Translations under genes and position numbers: made by a program
Assembly (NCBI GenBank): GCA_964516305.1
Contig: CAZEZH010000041.1
Location: forward strand, 1-23,436
Direction: 5' to 3'
DNA from: Lamprobacter sp964516305
GTDB lineage: Bacteria; Pseudomonadota; Gammaproteobacteria; Chromatiales; Chromatiaceae
Length of the DNA: 23,436 bases
The notes under the pieces: model-generated
Seen by the model: only the letters and a program-made list of their open reading frames with translations
Database searches by the model: none
Told to the model about the DNA's origin: nothing
Shown: positions 16,417 to 23,436 of the stretch, piece after piece
Layout of the letters: each line of letters starts with the position of its first letter
Numbering within the stretch: position 1 is the stretch's first letter

Positions 16417-19400
16417 TCAGAGCTCCTTGGACTGCAAAGCCTGTTGGTAGACAGGTCCGTAGAGGCGCTCGATCAGGGCGTTGAACTCGGCGGCTGCGCT
16501 CAGTGTGGCGTAGTCAGGCCAAAAGCGTTGGTAACCGACATGCTCGTCGCGCTCGCCCGGATACTGGTAGCTGCCCTCGTAGTCTTGGGTGGGATTGGCA
16601 CCCTTCTCGCCAGCGTTCTGACGTAGGGCACCGAACGCAGTCTTGCAGGCCAGCGGCAAAGGCTGTGTGAGCCCCTTGACATACCCCGTCATCAGATCGT
16701 TCAGGTGACCTTCGGCCTCATCCGGGTCCAGTGGTGACAGCCAGACCTCGCTGCCCGGTCCAAGCAGACAGGTGCTGGTCGAGCAATCGAGCTGGGCCGC
16801 CAGATGCCGCGGCCAGTGCGAGACCAGGTGATACCAGCTGAGCTTGCCCTTCTTGATCAGCTCGCTGGGCTGCAGTCGCAGTTGCAGGCGCTCACCCTGA
16901 GCGTTGGCGCGCAGCCCGCTGAGGCTGTCCTCGAGCACCAGGTCGGCGGTGCTGAGGCTCAACGCCCCGATGGGCAGTGGCGTTGGATACTCAGCAAGCA
17001 GGTCACGATAGCGCCGCAGCGGCGCACTCAACTGGGTTTGCAGGTCAGAGCGCCAGTCGACATCGAACGGGGCTAGCGGCAGCTCGCCGGCACGGGCCAG
17101 ACGATCCACCGCGCGTTGCAGACAGTCCTCGGTGGCAACCGCGGGCTTTGCGACGAGCTGACGCTCGACGCTCTGCACGATGGCCTCGCGCAGGCCCCAG
17201 CGCTGCAGCCCATCGAGGTCAAAAGGCTCGTCATCGGCGTCGGTTTCGGCGGCCGCATCGAGGTGGAGCGCCAGGCGTTGGGTGTAGAAGGTCCGCAGCG
17301 GATGGCGGAGTAAACGCCCCAGCATGGGCAAGTTGATCGGCCCGTCGAAGGTCGGCGGAGGGAGCTGCGGTGGACGTTCCGGGAACACCGACAATCGCGG
17401 TGTCCGATCCGCCGGCGGTTGCAGCGCTTGGGAAGCTTGCCGTTGCTCCCTGTCCAGCGGCAGAGGCGGCTCCGGTTGTGTTTCTGACTCAGGCGCCGGA
17501 TAGAGTGAGCGCCACTCGCTGGCATAGGTGAACAGCCGTGGAGCACGCTCGGGCTCGAAGTAGCGCCGGCTGAAAGGCTGCAGCGGATGCCTGGTGGTGA
17601 GGGCCGCGAGCAAGGCCTTGCCGGAGGTATTGGGCGCCGCCGGTGGACCGCTCGGCTGCTGCAGCGGCTTGGCGCCACCAGGCTGCGCCGGCTTGGCACT
17701 GCGCTCAGCCGGCGGCGGCGCGGCACCTGGGGCCAACCGCCAGCCGGCGGCAAGATGATCGCGCAACTGCCCGACCAGCACCGAGGGCGGACGCTCGGAG
17801 TCATCGCGGATGCTGCGCCCGACCCAGCTGATCACCAGCCGTTCGCGCGCGGCGAGCAGCGCTTCAAGGAACAGATAGCGGTCATCCTCGCGCCGCGAGC
17901 GATCCCCGGGGCGGTAGTCGTTCGCCATCAGATCGAAGTCCGCGGGTCGTCGGCTGCGCGGGTAGTCGCCGTCATTCATGCCGAGCAGCCAGATCTGACG
18001 GAACGGGATGGCACGCATCGGCATCAGGGTGGCGAAATTGACCGTGCCGGCGAGAAAACGCTGGCTGAGAGTCGGCGCATCGAGGCCGGCGAGCAGCGAG
18101 TCGCGAACCACCTCGAGCGGTAGCAGCTCATCCTCAACGCCACCGCAGGTACAGTCGAGCAGCCATTGCTCGAGGGCTTGGCGCAGCTGGGCCAGCGCTA
18201 GCTCGTCGGCCTCGCTGCGGGCCAAGAACAGGGCCTCGAGGCGTTCGGCAAGCAGCGCGCTCCAGGCCTGCGGGGTCCGCGGCTGTTGCAGCAGGCTCCA
18301 GCTTTCGCCGAGGACCTCGAGCAACTGCGCCAGGGGGCCGATCAGTGCCGCATCCAGGCCACCGATCTCATCGAAGGGCTCGATCCCATGCCAGGCGTCG
18401 CTGCCACCGGTGGCGAAGCCGAGCAGCATGCGCTTGAGGCCAAACCACCAGCTGTTCTGCTCTAGGCCTGCGGGCAGGTCGAGGCCGGCGCGTTGCTCGG
18501 CATCGAGTCCCCAGCGGATCTTGGCGCCCTCGATCCACTGGCGCAGGCGCGGCAGGTCGGCCTCATCGAGGCTGAAGCGCGCGCGCAGCGCCGGGATCTC
18601 GAGCAGGTCGAGCAGTTCGCTGACGGCAAAACGCGCTTGGGGGAGGTTGAGCAGGGCTTCAAAGCCTATCAGCAACGGATCGCGCTGGCGTTGGCCCTGG
18701 TCGGCGATCTGAAACGGGATGCGGCGCGGATCATCGAGGGCCAGGCGACCGAATACGGCCTCGATGTGCGGGGCATAGGTGCTGATATCGGGCACCATCA
18801 CTAGGATATCGCGCGGCTGCAGCGGCGCTTTGGCGCGCTTGGCGTCGGCGAAGGCGTCGAGCAGCTGATCGTGGAGGATCTCAACCTCGCGTTGCGGCCC
18901 GTGGGCGATGAGGAAGGTTAGGCTGCGATCGTGCTCGGGGTCGATCGCGCTCCCGAGATCACGACGCTCCTGGAGTGGGCGCAGCTCGAGGATGTCGTCC
19001 TGAAGCTGCTGCAGCAGGGTGGCGTTGCCGGAGGTTCCTGCCTCAAGCGGAGACTCGAACAGGTCGATCTTGAGGTTCTGGTTGGCGAAATGCGCCTCGT
19101 ATTGGGTGCGGTCGTCGTGCTCATCGAGCAGGCGGATGTAGTCTCGGCCCTGTTTGCCCCAGGCCGCGAGCAGTGGATGGCCGTGCAGGTGCAGCGTTTG
19201 CTCATCGAGACCCTCAGGCACTTTGCGCTCGGCGCTTCGCTGATAGGTCCGCCGGAACAGCTCGCGGCCTTCGACCAGATCACCCCAGTAATGCTGGCTC
19301 GGGTTCTGCACGAAAAGCATCACCTGCGAGACAGGTGCGATGGCCTCGAGCACTTCGATGGCTTGGCGCGGCAGCGAGGAGATGCCGAAAACGATGACCC

Positions 19401-20208
19401 GACGCGGCAGCTCGAGCGGTCGTGCGTTCCAGGTTAAGATCTTCGCCTGTTCGAGGAAGCGCTGGTGGATCTGGGCGCGGCTGGCCTCGGCGGCGGCCTC
19501 GGGTGCGTTGGCGCCCTGGTGGCGCTCAGCCAGATCCTGCTGCAGTCGGCGCCAGAGCAACGGCTGCCAGCGCTGGTCGTCCGGCAGCGGGTCGTGTGCG
19601 TTGTTCGGGCGGATCAGGATTTCTTCATCTTTCTGCCAGGCGCCGAGCCAGTCGGCGCGGTAGACCTGGTACTGATCGTAGAGGTCGGCCAGACGCTCGG
19701 CCAATTGCTGGCGGCGCCGGGCGTCGCCATCGCTGGCGAGGAAGCCGCGCAACGGGTCGAGCCAGGCTCGCTCTTGAGCATTCGTGGCAAGGCCGTCGAG
19801 ATCGCCGAGCAGCCGATACAGCCGCCAGGCGAGTGGCGCCTTGTCGTAGGCGGAGATCTCGGGCAGATCGCCGAGCAACGCACGATAGGCCTGCCAAAGG
19901 AAACGCGCCGGCAGCATCAGGTCGAGAGCGGCAGCGATGCCGCAGCCGCCGCTCAGGTCGTCGCGGTTTGGGTCATGACCGCTGGCGTCATCGACTTGGA
20001 TGTCCTCGGCGCGGGGTGCCGTCAGTGCAAGCTTCAGCCATTGGCCGATGCCGTTGCTCTGCACCAGGATGACCTCGTTCTCCAGCGGGTGCAGCGGATG
20101 CCGGCTGAGCCAGGCGCTGAGCAGCCCGCGCAGGGACTCCAGCCGGTTGCCCTGGATCAGCATGAAGCCGGTTGGCCAGTCGCTTGTTTGATCCGTCTTC
20201 TGCGTCAT
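16417..20208 (-). CDS. recC: RecBCD enzyme subunit RecC (exodeoxyribonuclease V gamma chain, Chi recognition)
   Basis: RecC holds RecB and RecD together, splits the DNA strands and recognises Chi using inactivated helicase and nuclease-like domains. Family signatures are the N-terminal GFMLIQGNRLESL, VQSNGIGQWL, the ILVMVPDISTYAPHIEAVFG segment, IPFQIADQ, and LLGMNDGDYPRSRRPADFDLM. It has 1263 residues, longer than the 1122 of E. coli. A proline-rich insert (about PPPAERSAKPAQPGG ... PSGPPAAPN) probably forms a disordered loop. The ATG at 20208 follows AGAGGAG with nine bases between. It is first in the operon; recB starts one base after its stop, and a 249-base divergent region upstream must hold the operon promoter. 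Confidence 0.97.
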   Translation of the reverse strand: MTQKTDQTSDWPTGFMLIQGNRLESLRGLLSAWLSRHPLHPLENEVILVQSNGIGQWLKLALTAPRAEDIQVDDASGHDPNRDDLSGGCGIAAALDLMLPARFLWQAYRALLGDLPEISAYDKAPLAWRLYRLLGDLDGLATNAQERAWLDPLRGFLASDGDARRRQQLAERLADLYDQYQVYRADWLGAWQKDEEILIRPNNAHDPLPDDQRWQPLLWRRLQQDLAERHQGANAPEAAAEASRAQIHQRFLEQAKILTWNARPLELPRRVIVFGISSLPRQAIEVLEAIAPVSQVMLFVQNPSQHYWGDLVEGRELFRRTYQRSAERKVPEGLDEQTLHLHGHPLLAAWGKQGRDYIRLLDEHDDRTQYEAHFANQNLKIDLFESPLEAGTSGNATLLQQLQDDILELRPLQERRDLGSAIDPEHDRSLTFLIAHGPQREVEILHDQLLDAFADAKRAKAPLQPRDILVMVPDISTYAPHIEAVFGRLALDDPRRIPFQIADQGQRQRDPLLIGFEALLNLPQARFAVSELLDLLEIPALRARFSLDEADLPRLRQWIEGAKIRWGLDAEQRAGLDLPAGLEQNSWWFGLKRMLLGFATGGSDAWHGIEPFDEIGGLDAALIGPLAQLLEVLGESWSLLQQPRTPQAWSALLAERLEALFLARSEADELALAQLRQALEQWLLDCTCGGVEDELLPLEVVRDSLLAGLDAPTLSQRFLAGTVNFATLMPMRAIPFRQIWLLGMNDGDYPRSRRPADFDLMANDYRPGDRSRREDDRYLFLEALLAARERLVISWVGRSIRDDSERPPSVLVGQLRDHLAAGWRLAPGAAPPPAERSAKPAQPGGAKPLQQPSGPPAAPNTSGKALLAALTTRHPLQPFSRRYFEPERAPRLFTYASEWRSLYPAPESETQPEPPLPLDREQRQASQALQPPADRTPRLSVFPERPPQLPPPTFDGPINLPMLGRLLRHPLRTFYTQRLALHLDAAAETDADDEPFDLDGLQRWGLREAIVQSVERQLVAKPAVATEDCLQRAVDRLARAGELPLAPFDVDWRSDLQTQLSAPLRRYRDLLAEYPTPLPIGALSLSTADLVLEDSLSGLRANAQGERLQLRLQPSELIKKGKLSWYHLVSHWPRHLAAQLDCSTSTCLLGPGSEVWLSPLDPDEAEGHLNDLMTGYVKGLTQPLPLACKTAFGALRQNAGEKGANPTQDYEGSYQYPGERDEHVGYQRFWPDYATLSAAAEFNALIERLYGPVYQQALQSKEL

Positions 20209-20457
20209 CCGCGTGCTCCTCTTGCCAGGCTAGCGACTGCTGAATCGTGAGTCCTCGGCGAGGGTATCTGAAGATCGGCCCGGGTGGTGAATCGAGAGGC
20301 TGTGGTGAAGCGTTAGTGCAACAGCGACGGTCGCGAGAACGGCATCAACACCGAAAACCTTGGCAAATTTCATGGATTGTGCTGGTATAGCGGATCGGGG
20401 GGGGCGCTGCGCGCGCAGGAGCCCACGTTTCAACCTAATATCCTTGAGATAATCATA

Positions 20458-20817
20458 ATGCACATCAAGACGATCCTGACCCACCTTACGCTCGGCTCGA
20501 CCATCGCTCTCTTTGCTGGACTCGGCCAAGCCGCCGGGGTGGGCGATATGGCCACCGGCGCGATGATGGACGGCATGAAAGAACAAGCCGTCGAGATGGG
20601 CTCCGATATGGTGAAGGATAAGGCCAAAGGCGCCCTCAGCATCGGCGATGGGGATACTAAAAAAGCTACTGAGGAAGCTACCGAGGAAGCTACCGAAGAA
20701 ACCACCGAGAAGGAGAGCGAGGAAGGCAGCGGCGAGCAAGTAGCAGCCAGCGATGAGCCCGAGGCCAAATCCGCAACCGAAGATGCCGGCGACGAGGAGA
20801 ACAAAGGCTCCGAATAA
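20458..20817 (+). CDS. Small exported acidic repeat protein
   Basis: This 119-residue protein begins with a likely Sec signal peptide (residues 1-26: Lys near the start, hydrophobic TLGSTIALFAGLG, cleavage near GQA-A). After that comes a methionine/glycine-rich stretch (28-60), then a strongly acidic tail rich in Glu, Thr and Ala. The tail contains ATEE three times followed by TTEK, encoded by four tandem 12-base units at 20665-20712. It has no cysteine and no recognised domain. A soluble periplasmic or secreted acidic protein of this kind could bind cations, which is inference. The frame is open upstream to 20377, but the signal peptide fixes ATG 20458; only GAGAT lies upstream as a weak ribosome site. 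It is divergent from recC. A possible promoter has TTGGCA at 20360 and TGGTATAGC at 20383, though the spacer is long. Confidence 0.7.
   Translation: MHIKTILTHLTLGSTIALFAGLGQAAGVGDMATGAMMDGMKEQAVEMGSDMVKDKAKGALSIGDGDTKKATEEATEEATEETTEKESEEGSGEQVAASDEPEAKSATEDAGDEENKGSE
20665..20712 (+). repeat. 12-base tandem repeat inside the acidic protein gene
   Basis: Units GCTACTGAGGAA, GCTACCGAGGAA, GCTACCGAAGAA and the diverged ACCACCGAGAAG follow one another in frame, encoding ATEE, ATEE, ATEE and TTEK. Copy number may vary between strains. Confidence 0.85.
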
Positions 20818-20956
20818 GCCAACCACGCCACCCCCAGCGCTGACGCCGAAGCCGTTCTCGATCCCTACCGGTTGGTGGGGAGACCAGGATGATCGGCACT
20901 GAGACCCTGGCCGACGTCGGCAGCGCTGGCTTCAACCGCAACCCCCCATTGCGCGC

Positions 20957-21505
20957 TCAGTGCAGCGCATTCTCGAGCAGTTGCCCGATCTCCTCGGAGA
21001 CGCGCTGCTTCATCGCCTGTGGCAACTCGTGTTCGGCATAGAGGCGGTTCATCTCGACGAACTGGGCCTCGACCTCCCGTTTGACCTCCCCGAGATCGGC
21101 AAAGCGCCAGCCGAACAGATTGGGGGCCACCTGCTCGATGCGCCCAGCGCAGCAGAGTCGCAACACATGCGGCAAGGTGTCACCGACCTTTTCGGCGAAG
21201 TGCAGCCAGTAAGGCCAGGCCCTGGTGAGTGCGACGAAGTAATCGCGGATAGCCGGTATCTCGGCGGTCTCGCGCGGATCATCGTCCCAGTCGACGAAGA
21301 CGAAGCCGATGCGCCCCTCCCAGCGTTGGGCCATCTCAGGGGTCTCGCTGAGGAAGCCGAGCTGCTGCGCGACGGGCGCGACGTCAAAGGCTTCCACCTC
21401 ATTACGCGGGATGGTCAGGATCATCAGCTCGTCCTTCGCGGGCGAGAGCCGGGCTCGGGGGTAGCGGATCGGCGGGCTGTTGTGGGAATCGTCGGAGGTA
21501 CTCAT
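20957..21505 (-). CDS. Hypothetical cytosolic protein, 182 residues
   Basis: I do not recognise the family. The protein is soluble, acidic, and mixed alpha/beta in appearance. It has a Trp-rich middle (FVFVDWDDD, TRAWPYWLHFAEKVG, NLFGWRFADLGEVKREVEAQF) and a C-terminal helix (PQAMKQRVSEEIGQLLENAL). There is no signal peptide, membrane segment or metal-binding motif. Codon use fits the host. The ATG at 21505 has only a weak upstream ribosome site; an internal start at residue 28 would trim a polar N-terminus. It is convergent with the acidic protein gene, about 140 bases away, and is not obviously in an operon. Confidence 0.75.
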   Translation of the reverse strand: MSTSDDSHNSPPIRYPRARLSPAKDELMILTIPRNEVEAFDVAPVAQQLGFLSETPEMAQRWEGRIGFVFVDWDDDPRETAEIPAIRDYFVALTRAWPYWLHFAEKVGDTLPHVLRLCCAGRIEQVAPNLFGWRFADLGEVKREVEAQFVEMNRLYAEHELPQAMKQRVSEEIGQLLENALH

Positions 21506-21855
21506 TAGACTCAGGATAGCAGCCTGCGGACGTTCCGCACCCTGCTAAGCAGGTCGCGGCGGGCGCGTATAGGACTGCACCTGCTGCTGATCGCGCCGCT
21601 GCATCTACCGCTGGGCCGGACCCTGCTGGTCAGCAAGGCCGCTCCGACTCAGAACCGAATGCCCTGCCCGACGCTACCGGGACCGGCCCACAACGGCCAG
21701 TCAGCGGGAGCTGGCCACTTGCACTCCTGCATGGCGGCGACCACAATCACGTGGATGACCGGTGCCCGCCACTTCACGGCCCCCCGCAGCGCTACCCGAC
21801 ACTGGAACGCGCCGAATATGCCTTCGGGAACCTGCGCCGGGCGCTGGCCCGCGAC

Positions 21856-21895
21856 CTTGCCGGAGGGGATTTTCGAATGCCCAAAATTCGGCAAG
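21856..21895. other. Bulged hairpin
   Basis: CTTGCCG (21856-21862) pairs with CGGCAAG (21889-21895), and inside it ATTTT pairs with AAAAT, separated by an unpaired GAGGGG. It could be an RNA structure or a remnant of a terminator; there is no U-run directly after it. Confidence 0.35.
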
Positions 21896-21909
21896 CCCAA
21901 CGCTAACCC

Positions 21910-21939
21910 CTGATCTCAACACTCCTGATCCCAACACTC
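21910..21939. repeat. 15-base tandem duplication
   Basis: CTGATCTCAACACTC and CTGATCCCAACACTC are adjacent and differ at one base. They lie about 75 bases upstream of the methyltransferase start, where a regulator could bind, or they are a chance duplication. Confidence 0.7.
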
Positions 21940-22014
21940 ATGAAACTGGTCGCGTGACGGAATGGGGAGACTTCAGTGAGATGGTATTGGCAACCTCAAT
22001 AGGATAATGACCAA

Positions 22015-22926
22015 ATGACTGCTGAAAATAACAACGTAGTGCTCTTGGACGGAGGTATGGGCCAAGAGCTCAGGCGGCGGAGCAGCCGTCCCGCATCACC
22101 GCTATGGTCCGCGCAAGTCATGCTGGATGAACCGCATCTGGTAAAGGCCGCACACCGTGACTTCATTGATGCCGGCGCCCGGGTCATCACGGTCAACACC
22201 TACAGCGCCACACCGAAGCGCCTTGCGCGCGACGGTAATCCCGAGATGTTCGAACCACTTCATGCTGCCGCGCTCGAGGCCGCCCACCAGGCGCGCGAAG
22301 AAAGCGGCCAGGATGTGCGCATCGCGGGCTGCCTTCCCCCGCTGGTCGGAAGTTATCATCCGGAGGTTGTACCGGATGACGCCACCTGCCTGCATGACTA
22401 CCGTCGAATAGTGGAGCTTCAGGCAGCAGGGGTCGATCTATTTCTCTGCGAAACGATGTCGCTCACCCGGGAGGCCCGTTCAGCAACCATCGCGGCTGCG
22501 GAAAGCGGCCTCCCCGTGTGGGTCTCTTTCACGGTGGACGACAGCGATGGCACGCGCCTGCGTTCCGGCGAGACACTGGCAGATGCGGCCCAGGAGGTCG
22601 TGAACGCCGGCGCTGAGCGGATATTGATCAATTGTTCGGTACCTGAGGCGGTGACTGCCGGAATGGATGAACTTGCAAAAGTTGGCATGCCATTTGGCGG
22701 TTACGCCAACGGCTTTACTTCCGTGGCCCCACTGCAACCGGGCGGTACGGTCGATTCGCTAGAGGCGCGCACGGATCTTGACCCCGCCGGCTACGCCGAG
22801 CACGCACTTCGGTGGATCAAGCAGGGATCGACCATGGTGGGTGGCTGCTGTGAGGTTGGCCCCGCTCACATTGCCGCTCTCGCCGAGAGACTGACCGCAC
22901 AGGGATATCGTCTCGTGGCTTCTTGA
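22015..22926 (+). CDS. Homocysteine S-methyltransferase family protein
   Basis: This 303-residue TIM-barrel enzyme belongs to the zinc-dependent homocysteine S-methyltransferase family, which moves a methyl group from a donor such as S-methylmethionine or betaine to homocysteine to make methionine. It begins VVLLDGGMGQELRRR. The zinc ligands are Cys207 (LINCS) and the Cys278-Cys279 pair (GGCCEVGP), and the ITVNTYSAT strand is typical of the family. Length fits the family. The donor cannot be told from sequence alone; it looks closer to the stand-alone MmuM/BHMT type than to the N-terminus of MetH. AGGA lies ten bases before the ATG. No operon partner is visible; the nearest upstream gene is divergent, about 500 bases away. 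Confidence 0.93.
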   Translation: MTAENNNVVLLDGGMGQELRRRSSRPASPLWSAQVMLDEPHLVKAAHRDFIDAGARVITVNTYSATPKRLARDGNPEMFEPLHAAALEAAHQAREESGQDVRIAGCLPPLVGSYHPEVVPDDATCLHDYRRIVELQAAGVDLFLCETMSLTREARSATIAAAESGLPVWVSFTVDDSDGTRLRSGETLADAAQEVVNAGAERILINCSVPEAVTAGMDELAKVGMPFGGYANGFTSVAPLQPGGTVDSLEARTDLDPAGYAEHALRWIKQGSTMVGGCCEVGPAHIAALAERLTAQGYRLVAS

Positions 22927-23436
22927 ATGCTTTTAGATCAGTCTCCTGGAACTTTGGCCCCGACTGCCACACACTGTCGGATAGTGTCTTTAGTCTCGAT
23001 ACACTGCGCCAGTCGCGTGCTGCAGACATTGTCCCATCCTCCGCGAAAAATCGATAGGGCTGATCGGGTCTTGTTCGCTATCAGCGACTCAGCAACCCGA
23101 TCGGAACTAGCACCCGTGCTGACTGCTGCCCCTAGCGCAATATCAAATTGATCTTCTGACGATGTCGGCGATTGCCATCATCCGCCGAGAGTTCGATGTC
23201 GATTGCCGATGTTAGTCGCAACGACTGCCGCGACTGTGGTGCACTGATTCCGCAAAGAGCCTGCGGATCGAGTCCATAGCCAACGAGTGTCGACAGCGGC
23301 GCCATCCTTAATCGGATCTACATTGTGCCACTGATGAGTCCCTTGCTCCGGCGCCTTGGTGGAGTCCCGAGTTGAAAGGGACCAAAATGATGCCTGTCAC
23401 GGAAGGACCTTTTGGCTGAAGAGCAGTTGGCGCCAA
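22927..23436. other. Downstream region without a supported gene
   Basis: I see no convincing coding sequence, RNA gene or mobile element in the final 510 bases. The open frame at 22927-23151 has no recognisable domain and no ribosome binding site. A gene running off the right edge cannot be excluded. Confidence 0.5.

Larger units (their letters stand above)
21506..22014. other. Intergenic region without a supported gene
   Basis: Open frames on both strands (about 21649-21913) are unsupported and lack recognisable domains. The region contains a bulged hairpin and a 15-base tandem duplication, listed separately, ahead of the methyltransferase gene. Confidence 0.5.

Noticed and set aside
20230..20826. 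198-residue minus-strand frame rich in Leu/Gly/Phe, resembling a membrane protein
   Set aside because: It is antisense to the acidic repeat gene: Glu/Ala-rich codons read backwards as Leu/Phe/Ser. The plus-strand frame has a signal peptide.
22007..22018. Three-codon minicistron overlapping the methyltransferase start
   Set aside because: The AGGA site is only two bases from that ATG but ideally spaced for the methyltransferase ATG, so it is a chance overlap.
22960..22980. Possible terminator after the methyltransferase gene (CCGAC/GTCGG)
   Set aside because: The stem is only five pairs with an 11-base loop and no U-run.

Overview
The window looks like a chromosomal piece from a GC-rich gammaproteobacterium, most likely a purple sulfur bacterium (Chromatiaceae) or close relative. 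This rests on the recC-recB-recD order, the long RecBCD subunits and the overall codon style. It is an inference, because there is no rRNA or photosynthesis gene to fix it. I found no tRNA, rRNA, CRISPR array or intact insertion sequence.

Region 1 (about 200-9150) is the unusual part. In its centre is a plus-strand group: a small one-helix membrane protein, an actin-like ATPase that strongly resembles MamK (the magnetosome filament protein), and a P1B-type metal ATPase with no Cys-Pro-Cys/His motif. Around it on the minus strand are two proteins that share a glycine/alanine-zipper block ending in an AKRVA motif, an enolase homologue that has lost its catalytic glutamates but kept its metal site, and a third Gly/Ala-rich membrane protein. 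I see none of the other core magnetosome genes (mamA, mamB/M, mamE, mamQ, mamI/L). The combination of actin filament, heavy-metal P-type ATPase and glycine-zipper membrane proteins is what a ferrosome-like or other membrane-bounded metal-storage compartment would need. This is my candidate for an undescribed system; it is a hypothesis from gene content.

A long non-coding stretch (7736-8479) lies between the enolase-like gene and the third membrane protein gene. It holds palindromes, an operator-like dyad next to a minus-strand TATAAT box, and short GC-rich tandem repeats.

Region 2 (about 9450-9970) is a MOSC-domain gene broken by one apparent single-base frameshift near its 3' end.

Region 3 (10066-20208) is a tight minus-strand operon for the RecBCD double-strand-break repair nuclease-helicase, in the order recC, recB, recD, with gene junctions of one base or less and strong ribosome binding sites.

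Region 4 (20458-23436) is a loose set: a small exported acidic repeat protein, a conserved-looking hypothetical protein, and a homocysteine S-methyltransferase family enzyme, separated and followed by roughly 500-base stretches with no convincing gene.
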